Shown: positions 1-9,221 of the stretch, in pieces | How positions within the stretch are numbered: position 1 is the first letter of the stretch | Layout: each line of letters starts with the position of its first letter | Source: an uncultured Ruminiclostridium sp. | GTDB taxonomy: Bacteria > Bacillota > Clostridia > Oscillospirales > Ruminococcaceae | Reading direction: 5' to 3' | DNA length: 53,668 nucleotides | Assembly: GCA_910579265.1 (NCBI GenBank) | Contig: CAJTTE010000018.1 | Span: 1 to 53,668, forward strand | Notes under the pieces: generated by a model | What the model was told of the DNA's origin: nothing | Database searches by the model: none | The model's input: the letters and a program-made list of their open reading frames with translations, nothing else | Position numbers and translations under genes: made by a program

Positions 1-142
1 TCTCCTGTTGAATTTTTAAAAAATTTTGTCCAATATCATTGACAAACCTACATTTCAAATATTTTTTTATTGTGTGCTCCTTCTTAAAATTCCTTGTATT
101 TTATATTACATTATAGAAAGCAACACAGCCATTACATAAAAT

Positions 143-185
143 GAAGACGGGAGCATTCGAAGAATTCATCAGCCCCCGTTCGTTA
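143..185 (-). terminator. Possible terminator of the DUF4830-like gene
   Basis: On the minus strand an 8-bp GC-rich stem (ACGGGGGC pairing with GCTCCCGT, one G-T pair) lies about 60 bp past the stop codon. It is followed by a weak T-rich stretch rather than a clean T-run, so this is tentative. Confidence 0.35.
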
Positions 186-244
186 TTTTGGCTTAATCTT
201 TAGGATTTACATATCTGCCTAAGGCAGCAGTTACGGATTTCACG

Positions 245-688
245 TCAGGATGTTTCTCCGTCAAATCCGGTCATAAATCCATTTAATTCAGTGCTGCAAA
301 GATCGCCGCCTATTATTCTTCCTCCCCATGTCAGCACATGTGCTTCAACATGCTCAAAGCCTTTGTAATTTTTTACAACGAAAGTATATTTCACTACCTT
401 TTCCGAACGGTATTTTGTAAGGTCATAGCCTTGTTTAAGCTGAATCGCATTATATCGTTCATAAACCTCGGAAAAATCCTTAGGTATGGTGATTTCCTCC
501 GTAAAAACCTTATCGGCGTCCACTTCCCATCCCCAACCCTTTAAAAAATCTGCGGCTTTCTCGGCGCTCACGCTTCCGAAAGCTCCTGCAATATATCCTA
601 TTGTGCATTTTGCAAGAAAAACGATTCCTGTTATCAGCAAAATAAACAACACAAGCTGTTTCACTGAAATTTTGCCGCGTCTCGTCAT
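245..688 (-). CDS. Small membrane-anchored protein, DUF4830-like
   Basis: The 147-residue protein has one N-terminal membrane segment (about residues 10-28) followed by a small soluble domain. The soluble part contains AEKAADFLKGWGWEV, an EVYERYN segment and a C-terminal GGDLCSTELNGFMTGF stretch. This pattern matches, from memory, the DUF4830 family of short Clostridia membrane proteins; no biochemical role is known to me. The single-span topology suggests an extracytoplasmic soluble domain. The ATG at 688 is preceded by an AAAGGA-type ribosome site about 13 nt upstream. It is transcribed alone, divergent from the ABC ATPase gene. The 326 bp between the two genes hold no recognised gene, RNA or repeat. 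Confidence 0.6.
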   Translation of the reverse strand: MTRRGKISVKQLVLFILLITGIVFLAKCTIGYIAGAFGSVSAEKAADFLKGWGWEVDADKVFTEEITIPKDFSEVYERYNAIQLKQGYDLTKYRSEKVVKYTFVVKNYKGFEHVEAHVLTWGGRIIGGDLCSTELNGFMTGFDGETS

Positions 689-1015
689 AGATTAATCCTG
701 TCCTTTCTCTTTATGATCAAGCACTTTTTTCAATGTATATGCGACTGCCTTAAAAACATTTCACAAAAAATGCGTCTCGGAATGAACACTTTTAACAAAA
801 ATTTTTTTTAAGTTACCCGGTTCCGGCATTTTTGAACAGTTTTTTGTGCAAGTTGTCAACAAAAACAACCGTATTTTCGCTTTCGTTTGGCTTGATTAGT
901 GATTTTTCATAAAGCCTTCGGACTTTTTTTAGTAAAATAGGTACTACCATTTTTCCGGATTTCCTGTTATGATATTAGCATAGAAGAAAACTATTCAAAT
1001 CAGGAGGTCACATAC

Positions 1016-2161
1016 ATGGCAAGTTTATCACTCAGAGGCATTTATAAGCGTTACCCGGGCGGCGTAACCGCAGTTTCCGATTTTACCATGAATATTAAGG
1101 ACAAGGAATTTATCATTCTGGTAGGACCTTCGGGCTGCGGAAAATCTACTACGCTCCGTATGATTGCGGGTCTTGAGGAGATTTCTGAGGGCGAACTCTT
1201 TATCGGCGACAGACTGGTAAACGACGTTGCGCCTAAGGACAGAGATATTGCGATGGTTTTCCAGAGCTACGCTCTTTATCCTCATATGACGGTATTTGAA
1301 AATATGGCGTTTGGTCTTAAGCTCCGTAAGGTACCCAAGGATGAGATTAAGAGACTTGTTGAAGAAGCTGCCAAGAGTCTTGATATTAGCCATCTTCTGG
1401 ACAGAAAGCCCAAGGCTTTGTCGGGCGGTCAGAGACAGCGTGTTGCTTTGGGTCGTGCAATAGTTCGTGATCCCCAGGTATTCCTTCTTGACGAGCCTTT
1501 GTCAAACCTTGACGCTAAGCTTCGTGCTCAGATGAGAACCGAGCTGTCAAAGCTTCATAAGAGACTCGGTACAACATTTATCTATGTAACCCACGACCAG
1601 ATCGAGGCTATGACTATGGGTGACAGAATCGTTGTTATGAAGGATGGCTTTATCCAGCAGATCGATTCGCCTATTAATCTTTATGAAAACCCCGTTAATA
1701 AGTTTGTTGCCGGCTTTATGGGATCTCCTCAGATGAACTTCATAAATGCCAAGCTTATTATGCAAAACGGAAAGTATACCGTAGAATTTGGTTCCGAAGA
1801 TACCAAGAGCAGCAGAGGAAGAAAATTTTATATTGAACTTCCCAACAGTAAGACTGCTGATTGTGAAGCCCTTAAGTACTATGTTGATAAGGAAGTTACT
1901 TTGGGTATCCGTCCTGAGAACATACATGAAGAGGAAATGTTCCTTTCATCTGCTTCCACAGGTATAATTGAAGCTAACGTAGACGTTACGGAAATGATGG
2001 GTGCCGAATCCTATCTGTATCTTACGTGTGAAGGCATTCCTTTGACTGCACGTGTTAGTCCTCGTTGCACCGCCCGTCCTCAGGATGTGATCAAATTGGC
2101 TTTGGATCCTAACAAGGTTCATTTGTTCGATGTTAATGACGAGCATGCAATTCTTTCCTAA
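1016..2161 (+). CDS. ugpC: Carbohydrate ABC transporter ATP-binding protein, UgpC/MsmX type
   Basis: The 381-residue protein is an ABC-importer ATPase that energises sugar uptake permeases at the inner face of the membrane. Visible motifs are Walker A GPSGCGKST (about residues 38-46), a Q-loop glutamine near 83, the signature LSGGQ (135-139), Walker B VFLLDE (155-160) and the switch histidine near 193. The C-terminal third has the length of a TOBE/regulatory domain and includes a GIRPENI motif typical of MalK/UgpC/MsmX proteins. No permease or binding-protein genes lie next to it, which fits the multitask MsmX-type ATPases that serve several sugar transporters. An AGGAGG ribosome site precedes the ATG. 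Codon choice (many AAG and CGT codons) differs from neighbours and suggests high expression. A terminator follows. Confidence 0.9.
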   Translation: MASLSLRGIYKRYPGGVTAVSDFTMNIKDKEFIILVGPSGCGKSTTLRMIAGLEEISEGELFIGDRLVNDVAPKDRDIAMVFQSYALYPHMTVFENMAFGLKLRKVPKDEIKRLVEEAAKSLDISHLLDRKPKALSGGQRQRVALGRAIVRDPQVFLLDEPLSNLDAKLRAQMRTELSKLHKRLGTTFIYVTHDQIEAMTMGDRIVVMKDGFIQQIDSPINLYENPVNKFVAGFMGSPQMNFINAKLIMQNGKYTVEFGSEDTKSSRGRKFYIELPNSKTADCEALKYYVDKEVTLGIRPENIHEEEMFLSSASTGIIEANVDVTEMMGAESYLYLTCEGIPLTARVSPRCTARPQDVIKLALDPNKVHLFDVNDEHAILS

Positions 2162-2206
2162 TCATTCTTTTACTGATTTTTTTCATTCTATAATCCTTAA
2201 CAGAAA

Positions 2207-2234
2207 TTCCCTGCGATCAGCGGGGAGTTTTTGT
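2207..2234 (+). terminator. Terminator after the ABC ATPase gene
   Basis: A six-bp stem (CCCTGC with GCGGGG, one wobble pair) is followed by a run of T residues, about 45 bp after the stop codon. Confidence 0.65.
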
Positions 2235-2263
2235 TATCATAAAAATGCTTAAACGGATTGAAT

Positions 2264-2421
2264 TAATGGCTTATCCGAAAAGCCTCAATTAATGCAATTT
2301 CTACTGGCTGTGAGCGCTTTCCGTGCCAAAGTGACGAATTACTGTATTTATCCGTTCTTTGTAAAGTCATCACGCATTTAGCGAAATTGTACAAAATTGA
2401 TCGGTTTTCAGATTCGCAATA
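2264..2421 (-). repeat. R1 inverted-repeat element, copy A
   Basis: First of about ten copies of a 120-190 bp dispersed element named R1 here. Full copies begin near TTAGGGCGTATCTGAAAA plus CAAAGC and end in the complement of GGGCTATCTGAAAA, giving imperfect terminal inverted repeats of about 15 bp. The interior carries a GTACGAT-type block near one end and a TTCTACTGACTG-type block near the other. No reading frame is conserved between copies. This copy is in reverse orientation and fills most of the 378-bp gap before cysK. Confidence 0.75.
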
Positions 2422-2539
2422 ATGGAAAGATTTTAAAAACCGCTGTTCATAATAGTAGAAAAAACGTTAAAAGCAGCGTATCTTTTATCGCCTATACATT
2501 TAATTTTAATGAAAGGTATTTTGACAAAGGAGAAAACTT

Positions 2540-3472
2540 ATGTCTCAAATATATACGTCTGCCGATCAGTTGATCGGAAAAACCCCTCTTCTGGAACTTG
2601 TCCGCATTGAAAAAAAACTCGGCTTAAAAGCCCGCGTCCTTGCCAAGCTTGAGTATTTTAATCCTGCCGGATCGGTAAAGGACCGTGTTGCCAGGGAAAT
2701 GATCGATCAGGCCGAAGCCTCGGGATCACTTTCTCCCGGTTCGGTAATAATTGAACCCACATCGGGCAGTACCGGGATAGGACTTTCATTAATTGCTGCA
2801 ACAAGAGGCTACCGGATCATTATTGTAATGCCTGAAACAATGTCTGTTGAACGCCGCATGTTAATGAAGGCATACGGCGCGGAGCTTGTACTTACCGAAG
2901 GTGCTAAGGGCATGAAGGGTGCTATAGAGAAAGCGGAACAGCTTGCGAAAGAAATACCTAACAGTTTTATTCCGGGTCAATTTGATAATCCTGCCAATCC
3001 AAAAGCACATTATCTTACTACCGGTCCCGAAATATACGCTGACACTGAGGGACATATTGATTTTTTCGTCGCCGGTGTTGGAACCGGAGGAACAATAACG
3101 GGAACGGGAAAATATCTTAAGGAAAGAAATCCGGAAATTAAGGTTGTCGCAGTTGAGCCTTCTGATTCTCCTGTTCTTTCGCAGGGGAAAGGTGGTGCGC
3201 ATCAGATACAGGGGATAGGTGCAGGCTTTGTCCCTAAAGTGCTCGATACGAAAATATACGATGATATTATGACCGTGAGCAGTGAGGACTCGTTTGCTGC
3301 CGGAAGGCTTATAGGGAGATGCGAAGGAATACTTGTCGGAATTTCTTCCGGCGCTGCTGCTCATTGTGCTATAGAGCTCGCAAAGCGAGTTGAAAACGAG
3401 GGAAAAACTATAGTTGTACTTTTACCTGACACAGGAGAAAGATATCTGTCAACGCCGATGTTTTCTGAGTGA
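2540..3472 (+). CDS. cysK: Cysteine synthase (O-acetylserine sulfhydrylase)
   Basis: The 310-residue PLP enzyme would make cysteine from O-acetylserine and sulfide in the cytoplasm. The PLP-binding lysine is K47 in NPAGSVKDR. The substrate/cofactor loop is PTSGSTG (73-79), the phosphate-binding loop is GTGGTITGTG, and the C-terminal PDTGERYLST segment is typical of CysK. One oddity is residue 77: the usual asparagine of the TSGNTG loop is serine (codon AGT). Length is normal for CysK. An AAAGGAG ribosome site sits about 9 nt before the ATG. The gene stands alone between an R1 element and its own strong terminator. A cystathionine beta-synthase-like activity is less likely because there is no extra regulatory domain. 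Confidence 0.92.
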   Translation: MSQIYTSADQLIGKTPLLELVRIEKKLGLKARVLAKLEYFNPAGSVKDRVAREMIDQAEASGSLSPGSVIIEPTSGSTGIGLSLIAATRGYRIIIVMPETMSVERRMLMKAYGAELVLTEGAKGMKGAIEKAEQLAKEIPNSFIPGQFDNPANPKAHYLTTGPEIYADTEGHIDFFVAGVGTGGTITGTGKYLKERNPEIKVVAVEPSDSPVLSQGKGGAHQIQGIGAGFVPKVLDTKIYDDIMTVSSEDSFAAGRLIGRCEGILVGISSGAAAHCAIELAKRVENEGKTIVVLLPDTGERYLSTPMFSE

Positions 3473-3528
3473 TCAAGCTTTAAAAAAGCGTTTTTCTGAC
3501 GTCTCTTGGAATATAATTTTTATAAGTG

Positions 3529-3563
3529 AAAGACAGCGGAAGGGTATATCCGCTGTCTTTTAT
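3529..3563 (+). terminator. Terminator of cysK
   Basis: A 12-bp perfect stem (AAAGACAGCGGA with TCCGCTGTCTTT) with an 8-nt loop is followed by T-rich sequence, 57 bp after the cysK stop. Confidence 0.85.
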
Positions 3564-3828
3564 CGTTAAATGGGAACAAGAAAAAAAGCAATATTAAAGC
3601 GTCTCAAATGGCAAGGTAAATACTTATAAATCCGGATTACTGCAAAATTGCCGGGTATCCGGAAGGTTTTTTTCGCCGATAATAATGGTCGAGTTTTAGA
3701 GCCAAAATTAAAAGGGCCGTCTTTAATGCCATTTACGGATATGAGTAAATGCAATAAAACGATTATTTAAAATCAATAAATGCGTAAGATCATATGTGAA
3801 CAATATTTTCCATGTTTTATGACAATCA

Positions 3829-3853
3829 AAGCCACGCGTGAAACGCGTGGCTT
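3829..3853. repeat. IS200-type end hairpin
   Basis: An 11-bp perfect stem, AAGCCACGCGT with its complement and a 3-nt loop. Hairpins of this form occur at the ends of IS200/IS605 elements. It lies just past the 3' end of the decayed transposase on the minus strand and probably marks that element's right end. Confidence 0.6.
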
Positions 3854-3924
3854 GCACCGACGCTTCAAGCGCCTAATACCGGCTTACGACCGAAAGCGCA
3901 TTGAAATGTCCGCAGCCGCATCTT

Positions 3925-4318
3925 ATTCACGAGCAGCCGCTTAAGCGGCTGTTCTTTTGCTTATTGCTTTCCCGTAAACAGGTCAATGCACCATTTCAGA
4001 GTTATCTTGGTCGTTTACTGTGTCCTCGGTCAAATGATTGCGGATATACTACTCTGTCGCCTTCTTATTCTTTCCTGCCGTATCCACATAGTATCCCTCT
4101 GCTCCAAAAATACCGATGACTATGCTTGTGATTTAAATTCATATGCATATCAAATAATGTCAGAGCATCCTTCCCTTTAAATATCCAATAAAACTCTACG
4201 CTCATAACGCCCATATGCGGAGATATCTCCGCCAATATATATGATCCGGGCAAGCATCTGCTTCTATTATGTTTCATTTGACAGCATCCTTTGCTTTTTT
4301 GATGTGGCCGCCAAACCT
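3925..4318 (-). pseudogene. tnpA: Decayed IS200-family transposase (tnpA)
   Basis: Pieces of an IS200/IS605 Y1 transposase can be read on the minus strand, but only by changing frame. One frame gives ...NIIEADACPDHI, followed by ILAEISPHMGV and FKGKDALTLFDMHMNL ending in HRYFWSRG. A further frame shift gives GYYVDTAGKNKK, an in-frame stop, then YIRNHLTED. These blocks match the family order PDHVHMLV - PPHMSVSSFMGYLKGKS - RHFWARGYYVDTVG - IRNQL. At least two frameshifts and two internal stops make it inactive, and the N-terminal third, which would carry the HUH region, is missing. A broken element end with a partial GAAGCGGTGAGAT/ACCACCTC hairpin lies near 4365-4400. Confidence 0.8.
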
Positions 4319-4410
4319 ACACCTATTATAGCACCGGAGATACTTTTTTTGCTTTTATCGAAAGATTTTATCTCACCGCTTCAAGAGGTGGTTTTTGTGC
4401 TAAAGCTACA

Positions 4411-4440
4411 ATAAAAAAGACAGCCGCCGGGCGGCTGCCC
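4411..4440 (-). terminator. Terminator of the EAL-domain gene
   Basis: CAGCCGC pairs with GCGGCTG. On the minus strand the stem is followed by CTTTTTTA. It lies about 110 bp past the stop codon of the EAL gene and upstream of the IS200 remnant. Confidence 0.8.
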
Positions 4441-4548
4441 TTTATAACAACACTTAGACTATGCAGCTATTGATTATTTAATGATTCGGGGCAATGCCAT
4501 AATGGATGTAATACACCGCATAAGCGATTGCTCAGATGCTGAAATGGT

Positions 4549-6447
4549 TTATTTTTTGTCAACCTTTCTGATGAAATCCAAAAACTCTTTTTCCGGAAGC
4601 GGTTTTGAAAAATAATAGCCTTGTATATAATTTATTCCGAGATCACTCATGGTTTTAAACTGTTCTTCGGTTTCAATTCCTTCGGAAACAATTTTAAGAT
4701 CCATTCCCTGTATCATATTTGTGGCGGCGTCCATTATATATTTTGCCTTTCCGTTTTCAAAATAAGCATTAGTCATCCCCTTATCGAATTTTACAATATC
4801 AACAGGCATATCCACTATGTAATCCAGATTGGACTGTCCTGTACCAAAATCGTCCAATGAAAAATTAACTCCGTAATCCATAAGCTCCTTCATATTATCA
4901 AGCAGCGTCTTTTTTGCTTTCATGGAGGCTGATTCGGTTATTTCCAGATTTATCATATCCGAAGTTATTCCATATTCCTCCATAATTTCGATATAGTCCT
5001 TTGCCAGCTGCTTATATGCGCACTGAACAACCGATAGGTTTACTTCTATATATTTTATGCCATGCTGATTTATCTTGTTTTCGCTGAGAAAGCGGCATAC
5101 CTTTCTGAAGACTGCTTCACCAATCTGCAATATCATTCCGTTGCGTTCCGCAATACCGATAAAGCTTCCGGGCTGTACAAGAAGCCCGTCTTCGTTCCGG
5201 ATGCGCACCAGAGCCTCCGCTGATGTAAATTTTCCGAGCTTGGTAGAATAAATAGGCTGATACCAAACCTCGATCCAATCGTTTTTAATTGCACTTACAA
5301 TAAGCTGTTCTATTTCTTTTTCTTTATGAAGCTCGGCGGCTATTTCTCCACTGACTTCTATAAAGCGGTTTTCATCGTTTTCCTTGCAGTTCTGTTTAAC
5401 GTATTGTATTAGGTATAATAAATCCTCCGGATCATTTGTAAGCTTGGAATCAGGCACATATATCCAGTAAGGCGGAGGCATCACATTCTTGCTTTTGCTC
5501 CGGTTTTGTTCAAAGCGTCTGCTTATTTCTTTTGCACGAGTCTCCGAGCTGTTTTTGTCGGGGAATATCATTAAAAGCTCATTACCCGTATTCCTGAAAA
5601 CGAATGAGTCGGGAACGCCTGACAAATACTCAACCGCGTCCCTTACTACATCTCTGCGCAATTCGTTATTCATAGCTTCAAATGAGCTTTGGTCCGGAAT
5701 GAGAGCCAAAGCGGCGAAACCCGCTTCCGAATCATAAAGCTGCTTTGTATACTGCAATAAAGCGCCGTGATTAAAAAGACCGGTCTGTCTGTCGATATTG
5801 TTTTCCGGATTTTCAAGCTTAAGATAAAGGATAAGCATGCCTACCGCGCTCGCAAATCCTACCAGCAAAAGCTTGGGGAATAAGAACTGTATCAGCGCCG
5901 CCGCAAACCATACCCCCATCCATGTATAAACAGCCCTGCGTTTTACCGCACTTATTCTGTCTTTTTCCCTTAGCAGCCGTATGGTCAGAAGCAAAAGAGT
6001 TATTGCCGCAAAGCCGTATGTTGCATAATCGCTGAGTCCATAGGTATAAAGAACACCTTCATCCTTATTTTCATAAAAATCTATGGGCAGTGCGTAGATC
6101 AGAATCAATGCGGCTGTCGTAAATATTCCGTATCCGATCATTATACGTTTATATATCATTTTTTTTGCATAAATATCTGTGAATATGTACAGCAGCGCAA
6201 AAAATGAAACAGCGGCTAAAGATGCAAGGTAAGTTTTGCTTATAAGCTTGACAATCAAATCGGGTATCTGATCCCGGCAGCTTATTATAACGCATGAAAG
6301 GATATCGAAGACGATACAGACAAATGTCATGCGAAAAGCGTTCCAAAAAGCTTTTTCCGTGTTAAGCTTAATTGTTTTCTGGCTTTTATAAAAATAAAAC
6401 AGTATCAGCATCAATAACAGACCGCAACACTGCACCTGAATCGGCAT
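4549..6447 (-). CDS. Membrane c-di-GMP phosphodiesterase, degenerate GGDEF plus EAL
   Basis: The 632-residue protein has about seven N-terminal membrane segments (residues 7-207), a GGDEF-fold domain (about 215-375) and an EAL domain (about 380-625). The GGDEF domain starts with DRQTGLFNHGAL, but the active-site loop reads TGNEL instead of GGDEF, so cyclase activity is unlikely. The EAL domain keeps the metal and catalytic signatures: EALVR, IEVNLS, LEITES, DDFGTG, VKFDK and SEGIETEEQ. It should therefore hydrolyse c-di-GMP, with the GGDEF-like part perhaps regulatory, as in other hybrid proteins. The seven-helix region is probably a sensor of unknown ligand. An AAGGTGG ribosome site precedes the ATG. 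It is monocistronic with its own terminator. Confidence 0.87.
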   Translation of the reverse strand: MPIQVQCCGLLLMLILFYFYKSQKTIKLNTEKAFWNAFRMTFVCIVFDILSCVIISCRDQIPDLIVKLISKTYLASLAAVSFFALLYIFTDIYAKKMIYKRIMIGYGIFTTAALILIYALPIDFYENKDEGVLYTYGLSDYATYGFAAITLLLLTIRLLREKDRISAVKRRAVYTWMGVWFAAALIQFLFPKLLLVGFASAVGMLILYLKLENPENNIDRQTGLFNHGALLQYTKQLYDSEAGFAALALIPDQSSFEAMNNELRRDVVRDAVEYLSGVPDSFVFRNTGNELLMIFPDKNSSETRAKEISRRFEQNRSKSKNVMPPPYWIYVPDSKLTNDPEDLLYLIQYVKQNCKENDENRFIEVSGEIAAELHKEKEIEQLIVSAIKNDWIEVWYQPIYSTKLGKFTSAEALVRIRNEDGLLVQPGSFIGIAERNGMILQIGEAVFRKVCRFLSENKINQHGIKYIEVNLSVVQCAYKQLAKDYIEIMEEYGITSDMINLEITESASMKAKKTLLDNMKELMDYGVNFSLDDFGTGQSNLDYIVDMPVDIVKFDKGMTNAYFENGKAKYIMDAATNMIQGMDLKIVSEGIETEEQFKTMSDLGINYIQGYYFSKPLPEKEFLDFIRKVDKK

Positions 6448-6550
6448 AAAAAATCCACCTTGTATATTATTATTTCATGCACGGCTGAATACATATCCCG
6501 CTTTTCGTGCAATTAAAAATTCATTCGTAATTTTTTTATTTTCATATCAT

Positions 6551-6700
6551 GAGCTATCCGAAAAGACGCGATTTCACCATATTCTGTTGACGTCGGGCGC
6601 TTTCCGTGTCAAAAATTCATGAAATATTACCATATTGCTTCACTTTTTTAAAATCACCGAACATTCAGCAAAATCGTACTAAGCCGCTTAATTTTAAAAT
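6551..6700 (-). repeat. R1 inverted-repeat element, copy B (degenerate)
   Basis: It begins GAGCTATCCGAAAAG and carries the GCGCTTTCCGTGTCAA and AAAATCGTACTAAG blocks seen in copies A and C. The right terminal repeat has decayed. The rest of the gene-free stretch 6448-7730 holds copy C and AT-rich sequence in which I see nothing else. Confidence 0.55.
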
Positions 6701-7341
6701 ATACTCTGTACCTGTCGGCAGAATCTTACCGGTGATAAATCATAATTTTTCAGTCTTAAGTTAAACAATATATAATAGAATCCGCAAAAAAGAAATATGT
6801 CGGGCTTTGTGTATGTATATTTTAAAATATTATACATTTTTTTTGCTCGAATGTCAAGTTTTTTGTAAGGTATGACATATTTGTATTGCCATAGAATTGT
6901 TTAAATGAGTTTTTCGAATAATTACAGCTGCCATAATTATAAAAGATACAATAAATTTTTTCAAGCATTGTCTTAAAAAACACATCTTCATGTGTAAATA
7001 AGCTGCTGTGGAATATGAGAATGACATGGCTTGAAAAGACAGATCAGATGTTTTTCCTATTTATAGCAAAAGATTTATGAACAATATATTCGGGTTTTTC
7101 TGTTTATGTTTCGACACGATAAGGTCTTTCTTGAAAAGTTCGGCAAACCGGGGGTTTTCCATACAAAACAGAATAAAATATATGTCCTTACGCCGTATAT
7201 GCGCTGAAGCTCACACCGGCATATCGAAATTATCATAATTCTGTTGCTGTGCCGGCAAAGATACCGGGCATCTACCGGTAACGACGATGTCTTTTTAATG
7301 ATGTAAGCATAAAGCGTATATTAAATTGTGCACCCATTATC

Positions 7342-7525
7342 AGAGGATATCTGAAAGAAAAACCGCAAATTGCACGATTTCTACTGACTGAGGATGCTTT
7401 CCGCGTCAAAAAATGCCGATAGTTATCCAAAGGGATAGCCGCGAAATACCCCGGCTTCTTCATTAAAATCGCCATGCTTTTAACGAAATTGTACTAAGTC
7501 AATATGTTTTCAGATACGTCCTAAT
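7342..7525 (-). repeat. R1 inverted-repeat element, copy C
   Basis: Left end GGATATCTGAAAG, right end TTTTCAGATACGTCCTAA, with the internal hairpin block TTATCCAAAGGGATAGC. This is one of the full-length (about 184 bp) copies. Confidence 0.75.
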
Positions 7526-7730
7526 TTATGGCTGTACTTATATTTCTTAGAAGCGTCACTGATACATACGGCTTTATATTAATTTAATATCTTACCCCGT
7601 ATAAGCAAATGCTTTCACAATATGACAGCAGGAGAATATCTTGTATTTGTCATAAATGAGGAAGCATCGATATAATGCTTATCCTTAAGCGGTAGCTCTA
7701 TAGTGTTTTGTTAAGCCGCAGTTTTTTGGA

Positions 7731-7758
7731 TTGACAAATTACGGAAAGCTGATATAAT
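7731..7758 (+). promoter_or_regulatory. Sigma-A promoter of the flavin reductase gene
   Basis: Consensus TTGACA, a 16-bp spacer and consensus TATAAT, placing the transcript start about 58 nt before the ATG at 7823. Confidence 0.75.
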
Positions 7759-7822
7759 CAGAATAGTACGGCTAAATAATAACCGATGCTGCCTCAAAAG
7801 AAAATGAATGGAGCTCAGTAGT

Positions 7823-8380
7823 ATGAATACGCTTATATTCAACGGTTCGCCGAGAAAAAACGGCGATACCGTTTCTCTAATAAATGAAACGGCCATGCAC
7901 CTTGAGGGCAGCTTTAAGACGGTTGACGCATATTATTGCAATATATCGCCCTGTATCGACTGTCGGTATTGTATGAAGTACTATGATTGCTGTATCAATG
8001 ACGGTATGAAGGAGCTTTATTCATATATAAAGACCTGTGATAATATTCTTATAGCGTCGCCTGTACATTTTTCACAGCTGACGGGACAGCTTCTGAGTGT
8101 TTGCAGCCGCCTTCAGGCTTTCTATTGCTCAAAAGTATTCGGGGGCATTGATCCCGTGCCGAAAAAGAAAAGGGGCGGTATAATTCTTGTAGGCGGCGGA
8201 GACGGAAGTCCCGATTCTGCCGGAAAGACAGCTGTAACACTTTTAAAACTTATGGGCGCAGAACGTATTCATCCGATCGTATGCTATCATAACACCGACT
8301 CTGTTCCGGCTCATAAAGACGGCTCCGTTCTTATGCAGGTAAAATCCTTGGCGGATTTTTTTAATGAGCAAAACGGTTAA
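7823..8380 (+). CDS. NADPH-dependent FMN reductase / iron-sulfur flavoprotein-like
   Basis: The 185-residue protein has a flavodoxin-like fold. The FMN phosphate loop FNGSPRKNGDT is at the N-terminus. It is followed by a cysteine cluster CIDCRYCMKYYDCC, then ASPVHFSQLTGQL. This order is typical of the NADPH-dependent FMN reductase/iron-sulfur flavoprotein family found in anaerobes. The cysteines may bind an Fe-S cluster or zinc, which I infer only from their spacing. I prefer the ATG at 7823 over an in-frame ATG at 7808, because GGAG lies 10 nt before it and the protein then begins directly at the flavin loop. A consensus promoter lies upstream. It is 124 bp before a methyltransferase gene and may be co-transcribed with it. 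Confidence 0.82.
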   Translation: MNTLIFNGSPRKNGDTVSLINETAMHLEGSFKTVDAYYCNISPCIDCRYCMKYYDCCINDGMKELYSYIKTCDNILIASPVHFSQLTGQLLSVCSRLQAFYCSKVFGGIDPVPKKKRGGIILVGGGDGSPDSAGKTAVTLLKLMGAERIHPIVCYHNTDSVPAHKDGSVLMQVKSLADFFNEQNG

Positions 8381-8504
8381 AAAATAACGGGCCTCTCCGA
8401 TAACATCCATAGCAGAAGACGGGCTGGAATGCCGCAAATCATATCTAAAAGCAACTTAAAGCATGACCGTAAAGTAAAAACTTTTAAAAAGGAGCCTGGG
8501 ATAA

Positions 8505-9221
8505 ATGGAATATTACAAGAATTATGAAAAACGCTATAAAGCTGTAAATGAAGCGGGCATCCCTCTTTGGGGGAATTCCGAAAAGGATACGGTTTTGATC
8601 GAGACATTGAAAAAATGGGTAGAGGAAAATGATCTTAAAGGAAAAAGGGTTATTGAATTTGCCTGCGGCGAAGGCTCCTGCGGAATAATTCTCTCTGACA
8701 TGGGGGTAAGGTATTACGGAGTGGACATTGCTCCTTCAGCCGTACAAAAGGGAAAAGAGAGGCTTAGCGATTATCCTGACGCTGTTGTGGAGCAATTGGA
8801 TATGGTGAAGGAAGCTCCGGAGGGACGATTTGACGGTGCGCTTGATGTCATGGGTTTTCATATGCTGGTCACTGATAATGATAGGAAAAAATATTTGAAA
8901 AACGCTTTGGATTGTCTAAAACAAAATGCTCCGATGCTTTTTATACGCGAAATATGCGGTGAAGATGAAAACATGGAAAAGGAAATAAAAACCTTTGATG
9001 AATTTAAAGCGCTGACGGAAAATGATTATGATATGCCGCAAAAACGCCTTGTAAACGGAAAAGAGGTCTATATTCCGTTTTTGCCCGCAAGAGCAAGAAG
9101 CATGAATGGATATGTGCGGGAACTGGAAGCTGCCGGATTTTCCATTGATTCTGCACAAATATCGCCGGAAAATTCATCTGTTATTCATGGAGTCGATATA
9201 TATGCGAGAAAAACTCAATAA
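8505..9221 (+). CDS. Class I SAM-dependent methyltransferase
   Basis: The 238-residue protein has a Rossmann-type methyltransferase core. Motif I is EFACGEG (51-57) and the acidic residue ending strand 2 is in GVDIAPSAV (D74). A DVMGFHMLV segment follows at the motif IV position. The C-terminal part (about 150-238) is longer than the minimal core and could hold the substrate site. I cannot name the substrate. GGAG lies 11 nt before the ATG. No obvious terminator separates it from the flavin reductase gene upstream, so the two may form an operon. Confidence 0.8.
   Translation: MEYYKNYEKRYKAVNEAGIPLWGNSEKDTVLIETLKKWVEENDLKGKRVIEFACGEGSCGIILSDMGVRYYGVDIAPSAVQKGKERLSDYPDAVVEQLDMVKEAPEGRFDGALDVMGFHMLVTDNDRKKYLKNALDCLKQNAPMLFIREICGEDENMEKEIKTFDEFKALTENDYDMPQKRLVNGKEVYIPFLPARARSMNGYVRELEAAGFSIDSAQISPENSSVIHGVDIYARKTQ

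Noticed and set aside
3566..3754. 62-codon frame after cysK
   Set aside because: No ribosome site and no recognisable motif; it ends at the cysK terminator region.
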